A stretch of DNA of 64,000 nucleotides from Ramazzottius varieornatus (Eukaryota; Tardigrada; Eutardigrada; Parachela; Ramazzottiidae), in the NCBI GenBank assembly GCA_001949185.1, contig BDGG01000002.1, positions 7,716,772-7,780,771 on the forward strand, in the 5' to 3' direction. Each line of letters begins with the position of its first letter. Position 1 is the first letter of the stretch. Positions 39,301 to 49,143 of the stretch are shown here, piece after piece. The notes below the pieces were generated by a model that worked only from the letters and a program-made list of their open reading frames with translations, was not told the DNA's origin and made no database searches. A program made the translations under genes and the position numbers.

Positions 39301-40315
39301 AGTGCTGCCGCTTTCGGCTGGTGCAAAATTTTGTCCATGCCCATAATTAGTCAAATTACGTGTACTTCCGCTCATCATTTATCTTGCATTCCATCAAGGA
39401 AATGCTCTGTATGGAAACGCGCAAACCGTGATTAGGTTTTTTGTGAGGACTTCGGGAAGATTTAGCAGCAGCATTTTTAGCCTATTTGCTGCTGACGGAA
39501 TTTCGCAGTGGTCCCTGTAGCAGGAATGGTGCTGGAATCTGTTACCCATTGTATTGTTTTGCTGTTGCAGATATCGGCCAGATAGAAGGAGCTGTGGTGA
39601 TGGGATTAGGGTACTACACTTCCGAGCAGCTAAAGTACGACGAGAAGAGCGGACAGCTCCTGACATACAACACATGGTACTACAAGCCACCGACTACCAA
39701 GGACATTCCGGCCGACTTCCGGGTCCAGATACTGAAGAACGCTCCGAATCCAGTCGGAGTACTACGCAGTAAAGGTACAAATTCCTTCTTGTCCAAACTC
39801 AGTCCCAGATTTTCCCGTGAATTTGATCATGGTTTTGTTTCAGTCGTGGCCGAACCTCCACTCTGCATGACATGCTCGGTCGTATTCGCTTTGCGAAATG
39901 CCTGTGACGCGGCTCGACAAGAAATCGGCAAAGGCCGAGAATGGTTCCAACTCGGTGAGACTATAGACTGCCTTTCAACAAATGTTTTACGTATATACGA
40001 GACGTCGACAAATGGACTGAACGCGACTTTGATTTCAAATGGCGCACATACGCACGCTAATTGGCTCAAAGTGTGCGCCACTGGGGAAATTCGTCATGTT
40101 CAAGTCATTTCCCGACATCCCGTATGGCTGGTTTCCCCACCTTCATTGACTGAGTTGGGACTCGACTGTATATTCATTCCATCGCTGTTTTCTCTCCAGA
40201 TGCTCCGATGACTGTTGAACGCACCCAGGGTTACTGTCTACCCGACATCTCGCAGTACACTTACGGACCAACGAAACCTACCAAGATTTCCCTTCGGCTC
40301 AGGCTCACCCGGTGA
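33389..40315 (+). CDS. Molybdenum hydroxylase, aldehyde oxidase type (xanthine dehydrogenase family)
   Basis: I resolve 26 coding exons giving 1294 residues, all junctions in phase: starts at 33389, 33550, 33785, 34011, 34189, 34318, 34842 (only 26 bases), 35107, 35254, 35489, 35744, 36057, 36303, 36618, 36938, 37133, 37251, 37418, 37652, 38017, 38595, 38821, 39033, 39571, 39844 and 40200. Domains: two 2Fe-2S clusters (CREGGCGVC, then QCGYCTPG and ICRCTGYRP), FAD domain (FLVAGHTSVGVY; TGNLMLKRAHNEFPSDVFL), and molybdopterin domain (GGQMHFYMET, GGAYGGKITR, HGGSEIGQG, and the catalytic Glu in AEPPL). The GNLMLK...EFPSD block and the lack of the xanthine dehydrogenase substrate arginine region favour aldehyde oxidase. 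It oxidises aldehydes and N-heterocycles in the cytosol. Family length is about 1330, so it is complete. Substrate remains an inference. Confidence 0.92.
34905..34990. repeat. Palindromic repeat, worn copy
   Basis: Core CCCAGGCGGCGCACTG / AGTGGGCGCCACGTG with the left outer end TTCGGCGAAC. In the oxidase intron after the 26-base exon. Confidence 0.7.
35873..35988. repeat. Palindromic repeat, full-length copy
   Basis: Outer arms CAGACAAACTTGACAAGATC and GATCTTGTTGAGTTTGCTGT are inverted repeats around the core GAACGGCGCACACT / AGTGTGCGCCACTC. In an oxidase intron. Confidence 0.85.
37751..37965. repeat. Compound palindromic repeat with two hairpin modules
   Basis: Modules at 37778-37835 and 37857-37916 between outer ends CTCCGCAGACAAACTTGACG and a CTAGTCAAGTTTTCCTGACG-like right end. 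In an oxidase intron. Confidence 0.75.
38450..38562. repeat. Palindromic repeat
   Basis: Core CCAAGTGGCGCACGC / TATGTGCCACTGG with outer ends CTCGGCAAAGAAGC and TCTCTTTCGCTAAG. In an oxidase intron. Confidence 0.8.
39240..39352. repeat. Second inverted-repeat element (MITE-like), unrelated in sequence
   Basis: ATTATGGGCAGGGACATAAT on the left is matched by an inverted TTTTGTCCATGCCCATAAT on the right, with GGCACCGAAA / TTTCGGCTGGTGC inside. About 113 bases long, in the oxidase intron between 39185 and 39570. Confidence 0.8.
40002..40118. repeat. Palindromic repeat, full-length copy
   Basis: Core CAAATGGCGCACA / GTGTGCGCCACTGG with outer ends ACGTCGACAAATGGACTGAA and TTCAAGTCATTTCCCGACAT. 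In the last oxidase intron. Confidence 0.85.
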
Positions 40316-40485
40316 AAAATACAGTCACCTCAAAGGACATTCTGTCAGCAATACAGCGAACACTCTCAGCTACCGATGAATATTTTTTAATGCTCTATAG
40401 AGTTTTAGCTTTTTAGGAATCTTCCCCTTGAAGTTTTACTTACGTTGTATTTTACGTTTTATTCCTTTGAATTTCCTTACATGAT

Positions 40486-41775
40486 TTATTCATTCTTTTC
40501 CGGTATTAAAGCTTCATCCGATTTCGCATCCACTTGACTACTAGCTGCAGGCCCAGCGGGTTGCCGATTCAAAGACGAAGCTTTCTGTACAACATGAGAA
40601 GCTTTCTCGGTCGAAGGCGCAGCTGAAGGAGATTTCTGAACGGAGGAAGGGTTTTCAGTCGGACTTCTTTCGGCTGGTTGACTGGACCCTTCTTTCTTCG
40701 GTTTAGCATCTGCCGGTGTCGTGGCGTTCCTCGTGCCAGCTCGGCTCTTGTCCGGAGCCGGTGTGGCGTTCGTCGGTTTCGGGTCGCCCCGACCATACAG
40801 TGAAATTCCTTTGGCTGCGGCAGGAACTGGCCTTGGCCAGAAAGGTTTCGAGAGGGCCTGTATGAGGTCGGCTAGGCAGTTTCTGACGATATTCGCGTGC
40901 TCCATCTGTTCTTTGGTGGGAGGTGGCGGACCTTTGTGCTTGCCTTCTTCGTCTTCGTAGCTCTGTTCCTCTGGAAGAGTGCTGGGTTTCTCGACGACGC
41001 GCTGATGGGCGTTCTTGTGCTCGTCCCAGTCAGCGAGGGCGTTGGCCATGTTGTCTCGGATGATAACGACACCTTTGGAGAAAACAACACATGAAAGTGG
41101 GCCTCACGCTGATTTTATTTTCCGAGAAAACTAAAAATCAAAATGGGGCGTCGGCGAAGAGGTCCACCCGGATCGTTTTCCCGAGTGGCGCATACAATCA
41201 GCAAAAAACAATGAAAAGGTGCGCCACTTGGGAAAACAATCTTGGCGAGTTGTCGAAGTGGCGCACTTCTCTTGCCAATTCCAAGAAAAACGTGCGCCAC
41301 TTGAAACAAAGATTTTGGTGAAATCATCTGCCACATCCCAAACATACATAAATATATTCATTACGAACTCCAGACAAAGGCAAGTCCAGCAACGGCAAAA
41401 TGGGGTGTCAAAGTTTTGAACTACAGTATATGTTGGTTCCACGGCATTTAGATTTGGCGAACCTTCTACGCGTTCGCGTGTGACGCCGGGTTGCAGCTCG
41501 GCCGACAGCGCCTTCAGTTCATCCAAAGCTCGATTGATCCAGAGGAACTTGCCGGCATTGCCATGAACCGTCATCTCGTGGCACATGGCTGGTAGAGCAG
41601 GGTCGCTGGGATCGAGAGCTCGTAAACGACTGGTCATACTGATGGCGCGTTCATTCATGATGTTACGCAGCTCGCGCATACGCCGTTCATAGTAGGATTT
41701 GGTGTTTTTGTAGGGCGGATGCTGATATGGGCGAAGAGATCGACGTCCTCCGGATCCGCCGGATACTATGGACAT
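40486..41775 (-). CDS. Unrecognised two-exon protein with disordered C-terminal half
   Basis: Exon 1 starts at 41775 (MSIVSGGSGGRRSLRPYQHP) and exon 2 is 41072-40486. The best phase-consistent join uses an unusual donor (GTTCGC after 41463), giving 299 residues with ...RERVEGVVIIRDNMANALAD at the joint. A more standard donor (GTAGTT, after 41428) would break the frame, so a missed small exon is possible. The N-terminal half looks helical (YYERRMRELRNIMNERAI; LWINRALDELKALSAEL). The C-terminal 120 residues are Pro/Ala/Ser/Lys-rich and probably disordered. No signal peptide, membrane span or known domain. The gene faces the oxidase tail to tail, 170 bases apart. The intron holds a two-module palindromic repeat. 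Confidence 0.6.
41148..41338. repeat. Compound palindromic repeat with two hairpin modules
   Basis: Modules 41175-41234 (CCCGAGTGGCGCATAC / GGTGCGCCACTTGGG) and 41253-41307 (CGAAGTGGCGCAC / GTGCGCCACTTG) between outer ends GCGTCGGCGAAGAGG and GGTGAAATCATCTGCCAC. In an intron of the minus-strand gene 40486-41775. Confidence 0.85.
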
Positions 41776-41895
41776 TGTGGTGGCAATGTATTACAGCGTG
41801 TATGGTACAAAAATATTACAGATATAGTTTATGTCAATTTTATAACAATGATGATGAGTGTTCTCATCTTCCTCGTTTGTTTATTTTGGCTGTAA

Positions 41896-42204
41896 TTAAA
41901 GTTTCCTTCGCAGATTCTTGGCAACTGGGTCGAGCTTGAGGCTCCTCGTTCTTTTGAGGAATTCTCCGATGGACGAGTGAGGGCTCGAAGAAGGAAGAGA
42001 CAATGGAGTCTTGCGTGGAACTGAAAGATGGCACAATGGTTTGATGCTTTCCTCTTGGAAACAAGCTAACCAAGAACAAGACCAGCTGCCCAGATTCACT
42101 GCAATGTATCGTTTCGGCACTGTGCTTTCGGGTAAAATTCCCTTCTTTGTTCGGAGCTTTGCAGTCGTTCCAGGCGCGGACAGAACGATTAGTTCGATGG
42201 CCAT
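41896..42204 (-). CDS. Small basic protein, unknown function
   Basis: A single open frame of 102 residues begins MAIELIVLSAPGTTAKLRTK three bases after an acceptor-like CACTTTCAG, so an untranslated first exon is likely. It ends LKLDPVAKNLRRKL. An AATAAA on the minus strand (41885-41880) lies about 10 bases after the stop, a good poly(A) signal. A CATCTTTCAG acceptor inside the frame leaves open that part of this ORF is an intron. No family recognised. Confidence 0.4.
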   Translation of the reverse strand: MAIELIVLSAPGTTAKLRTKKGILPESTVPKRYIAVNLGSWSCSWLACFQEESIKPLCHLSVPRKTPLSLPSSSPHSSIGEFLKRTRSLKLDPVAKNLRRKL

Positions 42205-42567
42205 TACCTGAAAGTGACGCCATAATTTGGGTGAACAAAGGAGCATGCTCAGGCTGGCTGACTCTCTTTGTTCGCGCTGGGCACTGGGCAGCTGTCACTG
42301 TCAGAAGTTCGTCGAGATAAGGCTTTTTCGTTTCCCTGTCCTACTCTCTTCGGTCAAAAGCCGTGTCTGCCTTTGGTCTAACTTCCCACAAAAGCGTGAC
42401 TTCTATGAGCAAAGTTTGGTAACTTGGTTCAGCATCGGGCTGATAATTTCGGTCTTTTCCACATTTGGTTGACTTGCTGGTCACTGCATTCTTTGTGTGT
42501 GGTTAAATTCTAGATCGACATTTTTCACCAGGACCATTTCCCCCCAAAAACCTTCAGGAACCTCACG

Positions 42568-43667
42568 ATGTTGCCCATCTTCGCCTTCCTGTTAATAGGT
42601 AAGTCTGACGTTGACTGTTGCGCGATCGGTACGCAGCCCTTTCGATCCATAGCCGCTTATGTTAAATTTTCTCTTCTTATTTTCTAGGTAGTGCCTGTGG
42701 GGCGACCTTGAACATCGTCTCTCCGAGAGCTGCTCCAGTCCCGGTTGTGCTGATTGCCCGAGCCGACAACATTACCGAAGAGAAAACCACTCTTAAGCCA
42801 GTCGGCCTCAGCGTGGTTCCACTGGTGGAAGTGACGACCCAAGCAACGACCGAGCACGTCGAGACGACCATGGCCCCAGCCACAACCAAGGCACAAGTGA
42901 CCGCTCTTCTTCAGATCGCCACCGTCACCCCTCGACCCGCCAAGAACAACGGCAACAAGAAGAACCCAGCCAGGGTTGCTGCACACAGAACTGTCATGAC
43001 CACCGAAGTACCTCAGTCTCGTTTCAACACCGTTAACGCTACACGTCTGCCAGCTACCACGCCATCTCACGGTAAGAAGAGCGGTGGAAGGTTGACTCGT
43101 ATCGAGAAGACGCAGGTGGAAAAGACGGTGGTCATTGGAGAAGGACTGGGCGGCGACGATCTGCAGACAGCTTTGCGCGGCCGACGAGAAGAGGCCACCA
43201 CAGCCGTCGTCCAGATCATCCAAGGCAGCACGACCGAGACTCCAGTGGTCAATGGGACTATTCCCGTCGTAGTAGTCAGTGCTACTGTCATCCCCGTGGA
43301 GGTGGTTAACGTGACGGTGGGCAGTGGCGAAGTGGTCAAGAAGGAACTGGACAGACCGGCTCGTCAATTGGTGACTGGTGGTGGTGTGGGAGGTGTGCCA
43401 ATGGGACCCGTTGGAGGTGTGGGAGCCGGCATGGGACCTGTGGGAGGTATGGGTGGACTGGGTGTTGGTGGTTTCAATGGTGGCATGGGTATGGGTGGTC
43501 TTGGTGGCGGTATGGGACTAGGTGGCTTCAATGGCGGTTTGGGAGGCTTTAATGGTGGTATGGCTTCTTTTGGTGCAGGTGTGGGAGGCATTGGAGGAGG
43601 AATGGGCACTGGACTTGGTGGAGCTGTCGTCGAAGATACCGTCACCGAAGAGATAGTTACCCCTTAG
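42568..43667 (+). CDS. Secreted Thr/Val-rich protein with a Gly/Met/Phe-rich C-terminal repeat domain
   Basis: Exons 42568-42598 and 42688-43667 encode 336 residues. The signal peptide is MLPIFAFLLIGSACG, split by the intron in phase 1. The middle is Thr/Val/Ala-rich (TTQATTEHVETTMAPATTK), plausibly O-glycosylated, with a few N-glycosylation sites (NVTV, NGTI). The last 100 residues are repeats of GG-M-G-GG-L-G and GGFNGG. This plan suits an extracellular matrix, cuticle or eggshell component. No family recognised. AATAAA at 43793-43798 is a likely poly(A) signal. Long ORFs on the opposite strand are shadows of the repeats. Confidence 0.75.
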
Positions 43668-44205
43668 ATGGTCTGGTCTCGCGCTGCTAATGGAAAGTAG
43701 TGTCAAAGTGTCAAAACGCCAAAGAACATTGTGGCAACAAACTGTAAATTAGCTCAGTTTTTTTGTCTTTTGACGGATATAAAATGTTTTCCAATAAACG
43801 GCACAACGATGAAGAAGGAAATGTGTTGGCTCGATCATCACAATTTGAGTGTAGCCATTCTTCCCACATATATACATCGTGTGATGTGAAGACAGGGTGA
43901 CCACTGTCCAGACAAGAGTCCAACCTCTTGGAGGGAGGCAAGGCAGTCTGCTTCTCAGATGATAATATGTCTCCGTTGAAACAACTTTCGACTTTGATAT
44001 TGCGGTACAATATACACTTTCGGCTTGTATCGACCACATGATAGTGAGGTAATTTTACAAGTCGACCGCATGGGAAAAATCATTCGGTGGTGTGCATCGC
44101 CTGCCCCTTTGATTGTGCACTGGAAAGGTGTTTTTGTGACTTCGATCGTCTCGGCGCTCATGTTTAATTTATAATATCAACATTTCATCACCTCATCGCG
44201 TTAAG

Positions 44206-44397
44206 ATGAAGAGGTCGTTCATTCTGTGTTTGTTGGTATTGGTGTTTTGCTTGTACATCGAGGTGGTAATGGCGACAGCGGAAGCGGATATTAATGTGGC
44301 CACCTCACCTGCGACATTCGAAGAAAGAGCGAACGAACGACCTTCCAACATCCTCGACGCCCTGAAAAAGGTCCACGATGATCGCGTGATAGGTTAA
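44206..44397 (+). CDS. Small secreted peptide precursor
   Basis: A single exon of 63 residues: strong signal peptide (MKRSFILCLLVLVFCLYIEV), then about 40 polar residues ending KKVHDDRVIG. No cysteines. The end contains GGTTAAG just before the stop, so a donor is conceivable, but a downstream AATAAA (44502-44507) supports a short transcript. It could be a neuropeptide-like or antimicrobial-type precursor; there is no dibasic cleavage site apart from KK near the C-terminus, so I do not assign a role. Confidence 0.5.
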   Translation: MKRSFILCLLVLVFCLYIEVVMATAEADINVATSPATFEERANERPSNILDALKKVHDDRVIG

Positions 44398-45070
44398 GCG
44401 ACCCTGTCAGAAGTTTCCGCATATCCTATCATGCGGTAGCTTTATCTTCGGGAGCTGCGGATAGCATCAAACGAGAAGACGGGCCTAAACTTGCGAATTA
44501 AATAAATTGTTAATTAAATAAATCAATAAATTGTTTCTCAATCTGCTCACTTGTTTCTTATAATATTGCACCCTATATCACTCAATATGTTCTGATTTCG
44601 AAATATTCTAACTATCCCAACAACGATATCTGTCATCTGGTGAGAGTTGTGAGAACTGAAAAGCAGCGATACAAACTTTTTCTTCGTGTATGAGGACTTC
44701 GTAGAGGTCGCCACTAGTGATAAATTGCCGTGTAGTAGCGATAGTTGGGTGCGACTCTGGCGCTGTTTTGAATAAAGGGACCGCTGATGGTTCTTGTATT
44801 CACCTGTGTCTAGTTCGTTTTGTGGAGCAAGATAGCTATTAAGCCTATTATTGATTCCTCGAAGGCACCTACAGCAAGACGGGAAAGTTCCCCAACTAGT
44901 TTAACCAAGTTTCACATCCGGTACAGTCAAACAACAACGTTAACTACGTCGACGATTGTAATCTGCTCTTATCGTATTCTGCTTAGTTGACAGATTTGTT
45001 TGTACCTTTCTTTACTAGGAATTCCCTTTGTAATAATTTCAGGCCAATATATGGAAACTATTATTTGAGA

Positions 45071-45545
45071 ATGGGATATTCATCAAGCTTGGGATACTAC
45101 TTTGTGATAGGTCTTGTGTTGGGCTGCTGTGTCTGCAGCCACGAAGGCAGAACTTGTAAGTTTATCCCTGGCCTCTGGAAAGTTCGATTGACATCGGTAT
45201 GTACATTATCATGCTAGGGTTTGCGAGGTTGTCCTTCTTTCCAGATAAGCTTCCTGAAAAGCGATCTGGATTGTGCCCTCAACCAAACTGCGCCATGAAC
45301 GTCAACTGTGCTCCGTCTTATGACTGCTGTGACTTTGGCGGCTCCATGTTCTGTGTTCCAGGTAAGTGCATTTACCAAACCTTGATTTTCGGAGAGCGAA
45401 ATGGTGATGACATTTGATCCTTGCAGCTCCCTGCCCGCCCACCGCTTTCTGCCGCAAAGATTCCGACTGCGGACCAGAAGAAGACAAATGCTGTCCGACT
45501 ACTTCCGGTCGCAAGGTTTGTGCCCACGCAGTGTTCGTGGTGTAA
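45071..45545 (+). CDS. Secreted WAP-like (four-disulphide-core) cysteine-rich protein
   Basis: Exons 45071-45155, 45245-45361 and 45427-45545, joined in phase 1 both times, encode about 106 residues. The signal peptide is MGYSSSLGYYFVIGLVLGCC. Domain 1 reads KRSGLCPQPNCAMNVNC to DCCDFGGSMFC. Domain 2 reads CPPTAFCRKDSDC to DKCCPTTSGRKVC. The CP...C..DSDC....KCC spacing is typical of WAP domains, which often inhibit serine proteases or act in defence; the last cysteines are missing. The 3' end is uncertain: a perfect donor (GTAAGT at 45542) overlaps the stop codon, and a further cysteine-rich reading (CAPDMCAAQI...EDSCCTFHGKKYC) follows at about 45549-45670, so a longer isoform with a third domain is possible. 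Confidence 0.65.
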
Positions 45546-46426
45546 GTTAGACTGTGCACCAGATATGTGCGCTGCACAAATACCAAGTTCTCTTTTATGG
45601 AAAAATACCGAAGATAGCTGCTGCACTTTTCATGGTAAGAAGTACTGTACGGGAATCAGAGCCTTACGTTTCTAACGGGAATACTTTGCTAACTCAAATG
45701 CTGCAGGCGGCGCGGCCATGTGTCTGATTCTGCTGAACATGTTCTACCGCCGTATGGCGACCGACCAAGAGTTAGCAAAGTTTTCGCCGTTCCGATTTTC
45801 GATAGAAATGACGGCAGGTATAAACGTGCACCTACCACACAAGCAATTTATTTCTACTGTTGATATCACATGCGGTGCTCCCATTGTGGAAGTTGCTAGT
45901 AAAGTCAGGACAATATGTTTTCGCTTGAAAGTTAGCAAAGTTTTCGCCGTTCTGACTTTGAATAGAAACCAGCCGTAGAGTCTTAAGCACGCTGTGTAAC
46001 CCCCGCGTGATTTCTGCTTGTTGCGTCATATATGTGGCTAACTGGATCAGCTGATTCTGAGCTACATTACGCCTTCTGCAGAAAGCGTGCTCCTTAATAT
46101 CGCCAGCCATCTTCAAACGTTCTTGCTTCATGAATTATATCCGCCTCGATCTGTCACCTATTTCCGGTTCAAGTTACTTCAGACTGAAGCAAAGCGTTGG
46201 AACAAATTTGCGAATTAATTTGACAATTTTTGGTTGGAAGACTACCGAGAAAAATGTCAGTTAGACAAGTACTCGCCAGTTCGGCGAGTTAGAAAAGTTA
46301 GGCTCTGATCCTCGTACATTATGGCGTAAGCGGTCGACGACCAAAGTATCTCCTCGAAACCTAGTTAGGCAGTCCGTTTGTCTGTTTGTTGGTGGCCATA
46401 TAGTCTAGCGGTAAGCTGCCAGCCTT
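45546..46426. other. Downstream of the WAP-like gene; direct repeat
   Basis: It includes the possible third cysteine-rich exon of the WAP-like gene, a 38-base direct repeat, and a decayed tRNA-like D-arm (TAGTCTAGCGGTAAGC, about 46400-46415). Nothing else recognised. Confidence 0.4.
45771..45968 (+). repeat. Pair of 38-base direct repeats
   Basis: GTTAGCAAAGTTTTCGCCGT plus 18 further bases occurs at 45771-45808 and 45931-45968, differing at about four positions. Confidence 0.8.
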
Positions 46427-46687
46427 TTGACAACTCAATTATCGTCAAGAACCATGCAGCGACCGCCATGGACACTCCGCGAGCCGCTGTCAAAGCCATC
46501 TATGAGTTGGAATATATACACTTTGGCTCGAGGAATGTACACCGCAACAGTCAAAAATACCAGAGACTACACACCGCTTTTTTACAATGTGCGGAGAAAG
46601 TTAACCAAGCTGGTGATGAAAAAGATCTTTGGAGATCCGCAAAAAGGAGCTAAAAAGAAAACGCAACGACTTCGATACCAACACTAA
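46427..46687 (+). CDS. Candidate small basic protein
   Basis: An open frame of 86 codons (or 77 from the second ATG, MQRPPWTLREPLSKPS) with a Lys/Arg-rich C-terminal half (YNVRRKLTKLVMKKIFGDPQ). AATAAA at 46711-46716 is well placed as a poly(A) signal. No domain, signal peptide or splice support, so this may be chance. Confidence 0.3.
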   Translation: MTTQLSSRTMQRPPWTLREPLSKPSMSWNIYTLARGMYTATVKNTRDYTPLFYNVRRKLTKLVMKKIFGDPQKGAKKKTQRLRYQH

Positions 46688-47221
46688 GCGCGACGCCTCG
46701 AAGCTAGGACAATAAAAGAATCCTCTTTGTACAGGTTCTACTCTTAAGTCACTCCCGCATCTCTTACTAGTAAGCTTTAGCACCATGAAAGGCTATAGAG
46801 AAATTAGTCTGTACAACATTTGTACAAGTCTGTACGGGTATGAACAAGGAACTGCAAAGCGTAGAGTTTGACCGAACTGCTGAAACTTTCTTGACGCGAG
46901 AGCCTACAGGCGGTTCTTCAGTCATGTGGCGGATTGTTCATAAAGGTCCAAGCATCGTTCTCCAGTTGATCCCAGTCGGTTCCCGCATCGACCAGCTCGT
47001 ACTGTGGAGGAAAAGAACAGAACGTTACACACCTACCCAGATCAACTCGCGCACACTTTCCGCCCAGATCGCGTTTGCAAGTGGCTCATGCTTCCAGTCA
47101 ATAGCACAGTCAGCGTGCGCCATCTGGGTGAACAATCTGGTCGAGCTTGTTTCTTTAACTTCCCTTTATTAATATCGAAGTTCACTTTTAGCTACCGGTT
47201 TGAACATTGAAATATATCGTT
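46688..47221. other. Intergenic, one palindromic repeat
   Basis: A worn copy of the palindromic repeat lies at about 47060-47140 (GCAAGTGGCTCATGC / GCGTGCGCCATCTGGG). Nothing else seen. Confidence 0.5.
47060..47140. repeat. Palindromic repeat, worn copy
   Basis: Core GCAAGTGGCTCATG / CAGCGTGCGCCATCTGG. The only copy between 42 and 63 kb. Confidence 0.7.
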
Positions 47222-47857
47222 TCACCACAATAGAAGAACGTAGAAGTATAATTTGAAATTTCGAAAACTTGAAATCGAGCCTACCGTTTCTTCGCTGGCG
47301 ATCTCCGATGGTGTGCGACTTCCGCGTCCGTAAACGTTGAAGTTGCAAGCAGCTGCCAGTTCTCTGGCGATCAAGTCATCGTTGGAAGAATTAAACGACA
47401 ACCTCGAGTTCTGCCTTGACAATCCTGGTCCACGTGAAGGCGAGTCCGGTGTCATAGGTCCATTAAAGCGTTGGTCAAAGGTACGCTGGACTTCACCCTC
47501 CATTATGCCATTCAACCCCATATTCTGCCTGCTTAGCCGATTAGCCGCCGCCTGTAGCAGTGATTCTGGATTGTCACCCATAGATGCCAACGAAGCACTG
47601 GAGCTGTCCCGCGAACGTGGAGCATTGCGCGGTGTCTGGCCTCCCTGGTTTATCTGGCCGAAGTTGTTGTTGTTGGGGAAGGGACAGAGACGCTGTGGGA
47701 CATTATTACGGTTGAAGACGGGAGCCCAACGTTGCGCAGCTGGGTTGGGAAAGCCTCGCGCTACATCCGGGAAGGTTGTAGACTCGAGGTTTCGACGGAT
47801 ATTGTCGACGAGCTCGGCTAGCGACGGCTCGTAGGGACGACGAGGTCCACAATTCAT
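47222..47857 (-). CDS. Asn/Ser/Arg-rich protein, unrecognised, 3' end uncertain
   Basis: The open frame starts MNCGPRRPYEPSLAELVDNI and runs 211 codons. It is rich in Asn, Ser, Pro and Arg, with several RQNS/RSRDSSSASL phosphorylation-like sites, and is probably disordered apart from short helices (SLAELVDNIRRNLE; ESLLQAAANRLSRQ). The last 18 codons after SEIASEET read through a plausible donor (GTAGGC) into hydrophobic sequence (FKLYFYVLLLW), which is more likely intron than protein, so the real C-terminus may lie on another exon that I could not find. Family unknown. Confidence 0.5.
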   Translation of the reverse strand: MNCGPRRPYEPSLAELVDNIRRNLESTTFPDVARGFPNPAAQRWAPVFNRNNVPQRLCPFPNNNNFGQINQGGQTPRNAPRSRDSSSASLASMGDNPESLLQAAANRLSRQNMGLNGIMEGEVQRTFDQRFNGPMTPDSPSRGPGLSRQNSRLSFNSSNDDLIARELAAACNFNVYGRGSRTPSEIASEETVGSISSFRNFKLYFYVLLLW

Positions 47858-49143
47858 TCTTGTACAATATTATGAATCAATTCAGGCAGAAGAGAAATTT
47901 GCTAACGCGTTCGAAGTCAGCATTCGGCGGTAACACACTGAAAGCGGCAACCTAATAGCTTGGAAGCTCCACGTGAGCGCAGCTAGTTCGAGCCATACAA
48001 GAAACTTGAATGTGTCTCTCGGAAGCCTTCAATGGAAGTAAACACAGCTGTGAGCAAACAAATGGGTCACACGCTTGATGGAAACGATGTTCAGTGTGCA
48101 ACGTCGACGCGTAATGCTGCGAAAAACCATAAAAATAACTGGCAGAGACTCGGAGACCGAGACTGCAAGCTCGAACCGTTCGCACTCTCAAGTTCTCAGC
48201 CAATCCGGGTTCGTACGAGGTTCGCTTGATGACGTTCAACGTGCGCTGTACGCGGTGAAAGATTGGCGAGAAGGCAAAAAGAGATGCGCATGCATATGAC
48301 TTTGTTATCGATTTTAGCATAGACTGCCATGGAGAAAGTAAGGTACCGATGGCGCTGCGCATAACGTCTCCGTTACGTCTTCGGCTCTTCAGCTTGAAGC
48401 ACATGACAGCACGTGCCTCCTCTTACCAGTTACCGAGACTCAGAGCAGTACAGCTTTACTGGAAATTCCATGGCTGTGTAAATATGGCACCATCCAATAT
48501 TCGCTTTAGGGGAACCCGTACCTCTTCAGCGGTATTACTCGCTAAAGATGGCGCATCTGGTCTGCGAAGCTGTCACCTGTCCACTTGAGCCTTCAGGTAT
48601 GTTTGACTATCAGTTTAGTGCGCTATTGGACCTTTCAACAGTTGCAAGCTGAACACTTCACCAGTGAAGCGATCAAGACGAGAAAGTCAGGCGACCTAAC
48701 ACATCGGATTTCTACATAGGGAAGGGCTCTCCGTCTCTCCTCTCTGGAACTCGGAGTATGGAAGACCTGCCCTGAGTCAAATTCTACAGCACCTTCTAGA
48801 GCCGGCTCGTCCAGAGAACCTTTCTACCTTCTCGAAGGAGACGTGGAACGAAGCGAAAACAAACTGAGCCAGTTTTGGCCGCGCCAACCAGAGAATACCT
48901 TGGAACTGTTAGGTCCTTCGCACAGGGAAGACTCTCGAGTTCTTGACAGGGTTTACTGTATATTGGGAAGTCCGGTCTCGAAGCAGTACCAAACATCCGA
49001 AACCTGCATCAATAATAAAAACACAAGGGACGTTACAGGGGAAAAATTACACGCCACACTAAGTTGATAAAATCCGAAAGCGTCTTAAATATTCCGGCAG
49101 TACCATAAAAGAAAGCATACCATATCAAAGGCTTACGGACCAT
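47858..49143. other. Gene-free stretch
   Basis: About 1.3 kb with only short unsupported ORFs. It holds the upstream region of the minus-strand gene 47222-47857 and the 3' region of the Gly/Ser-rich gene that ends at 49144. Confidence 0.5.

Noticed and set aside
42684-43706. Minus-strand ORFs opposite the secreted Thr/Gly-rich gene, including a Pro-rich one
   Set aside because: Antisense shadows of a repetitive coding exon; the plus-strand frame has the signal peptide, intron and poly(A) signal.
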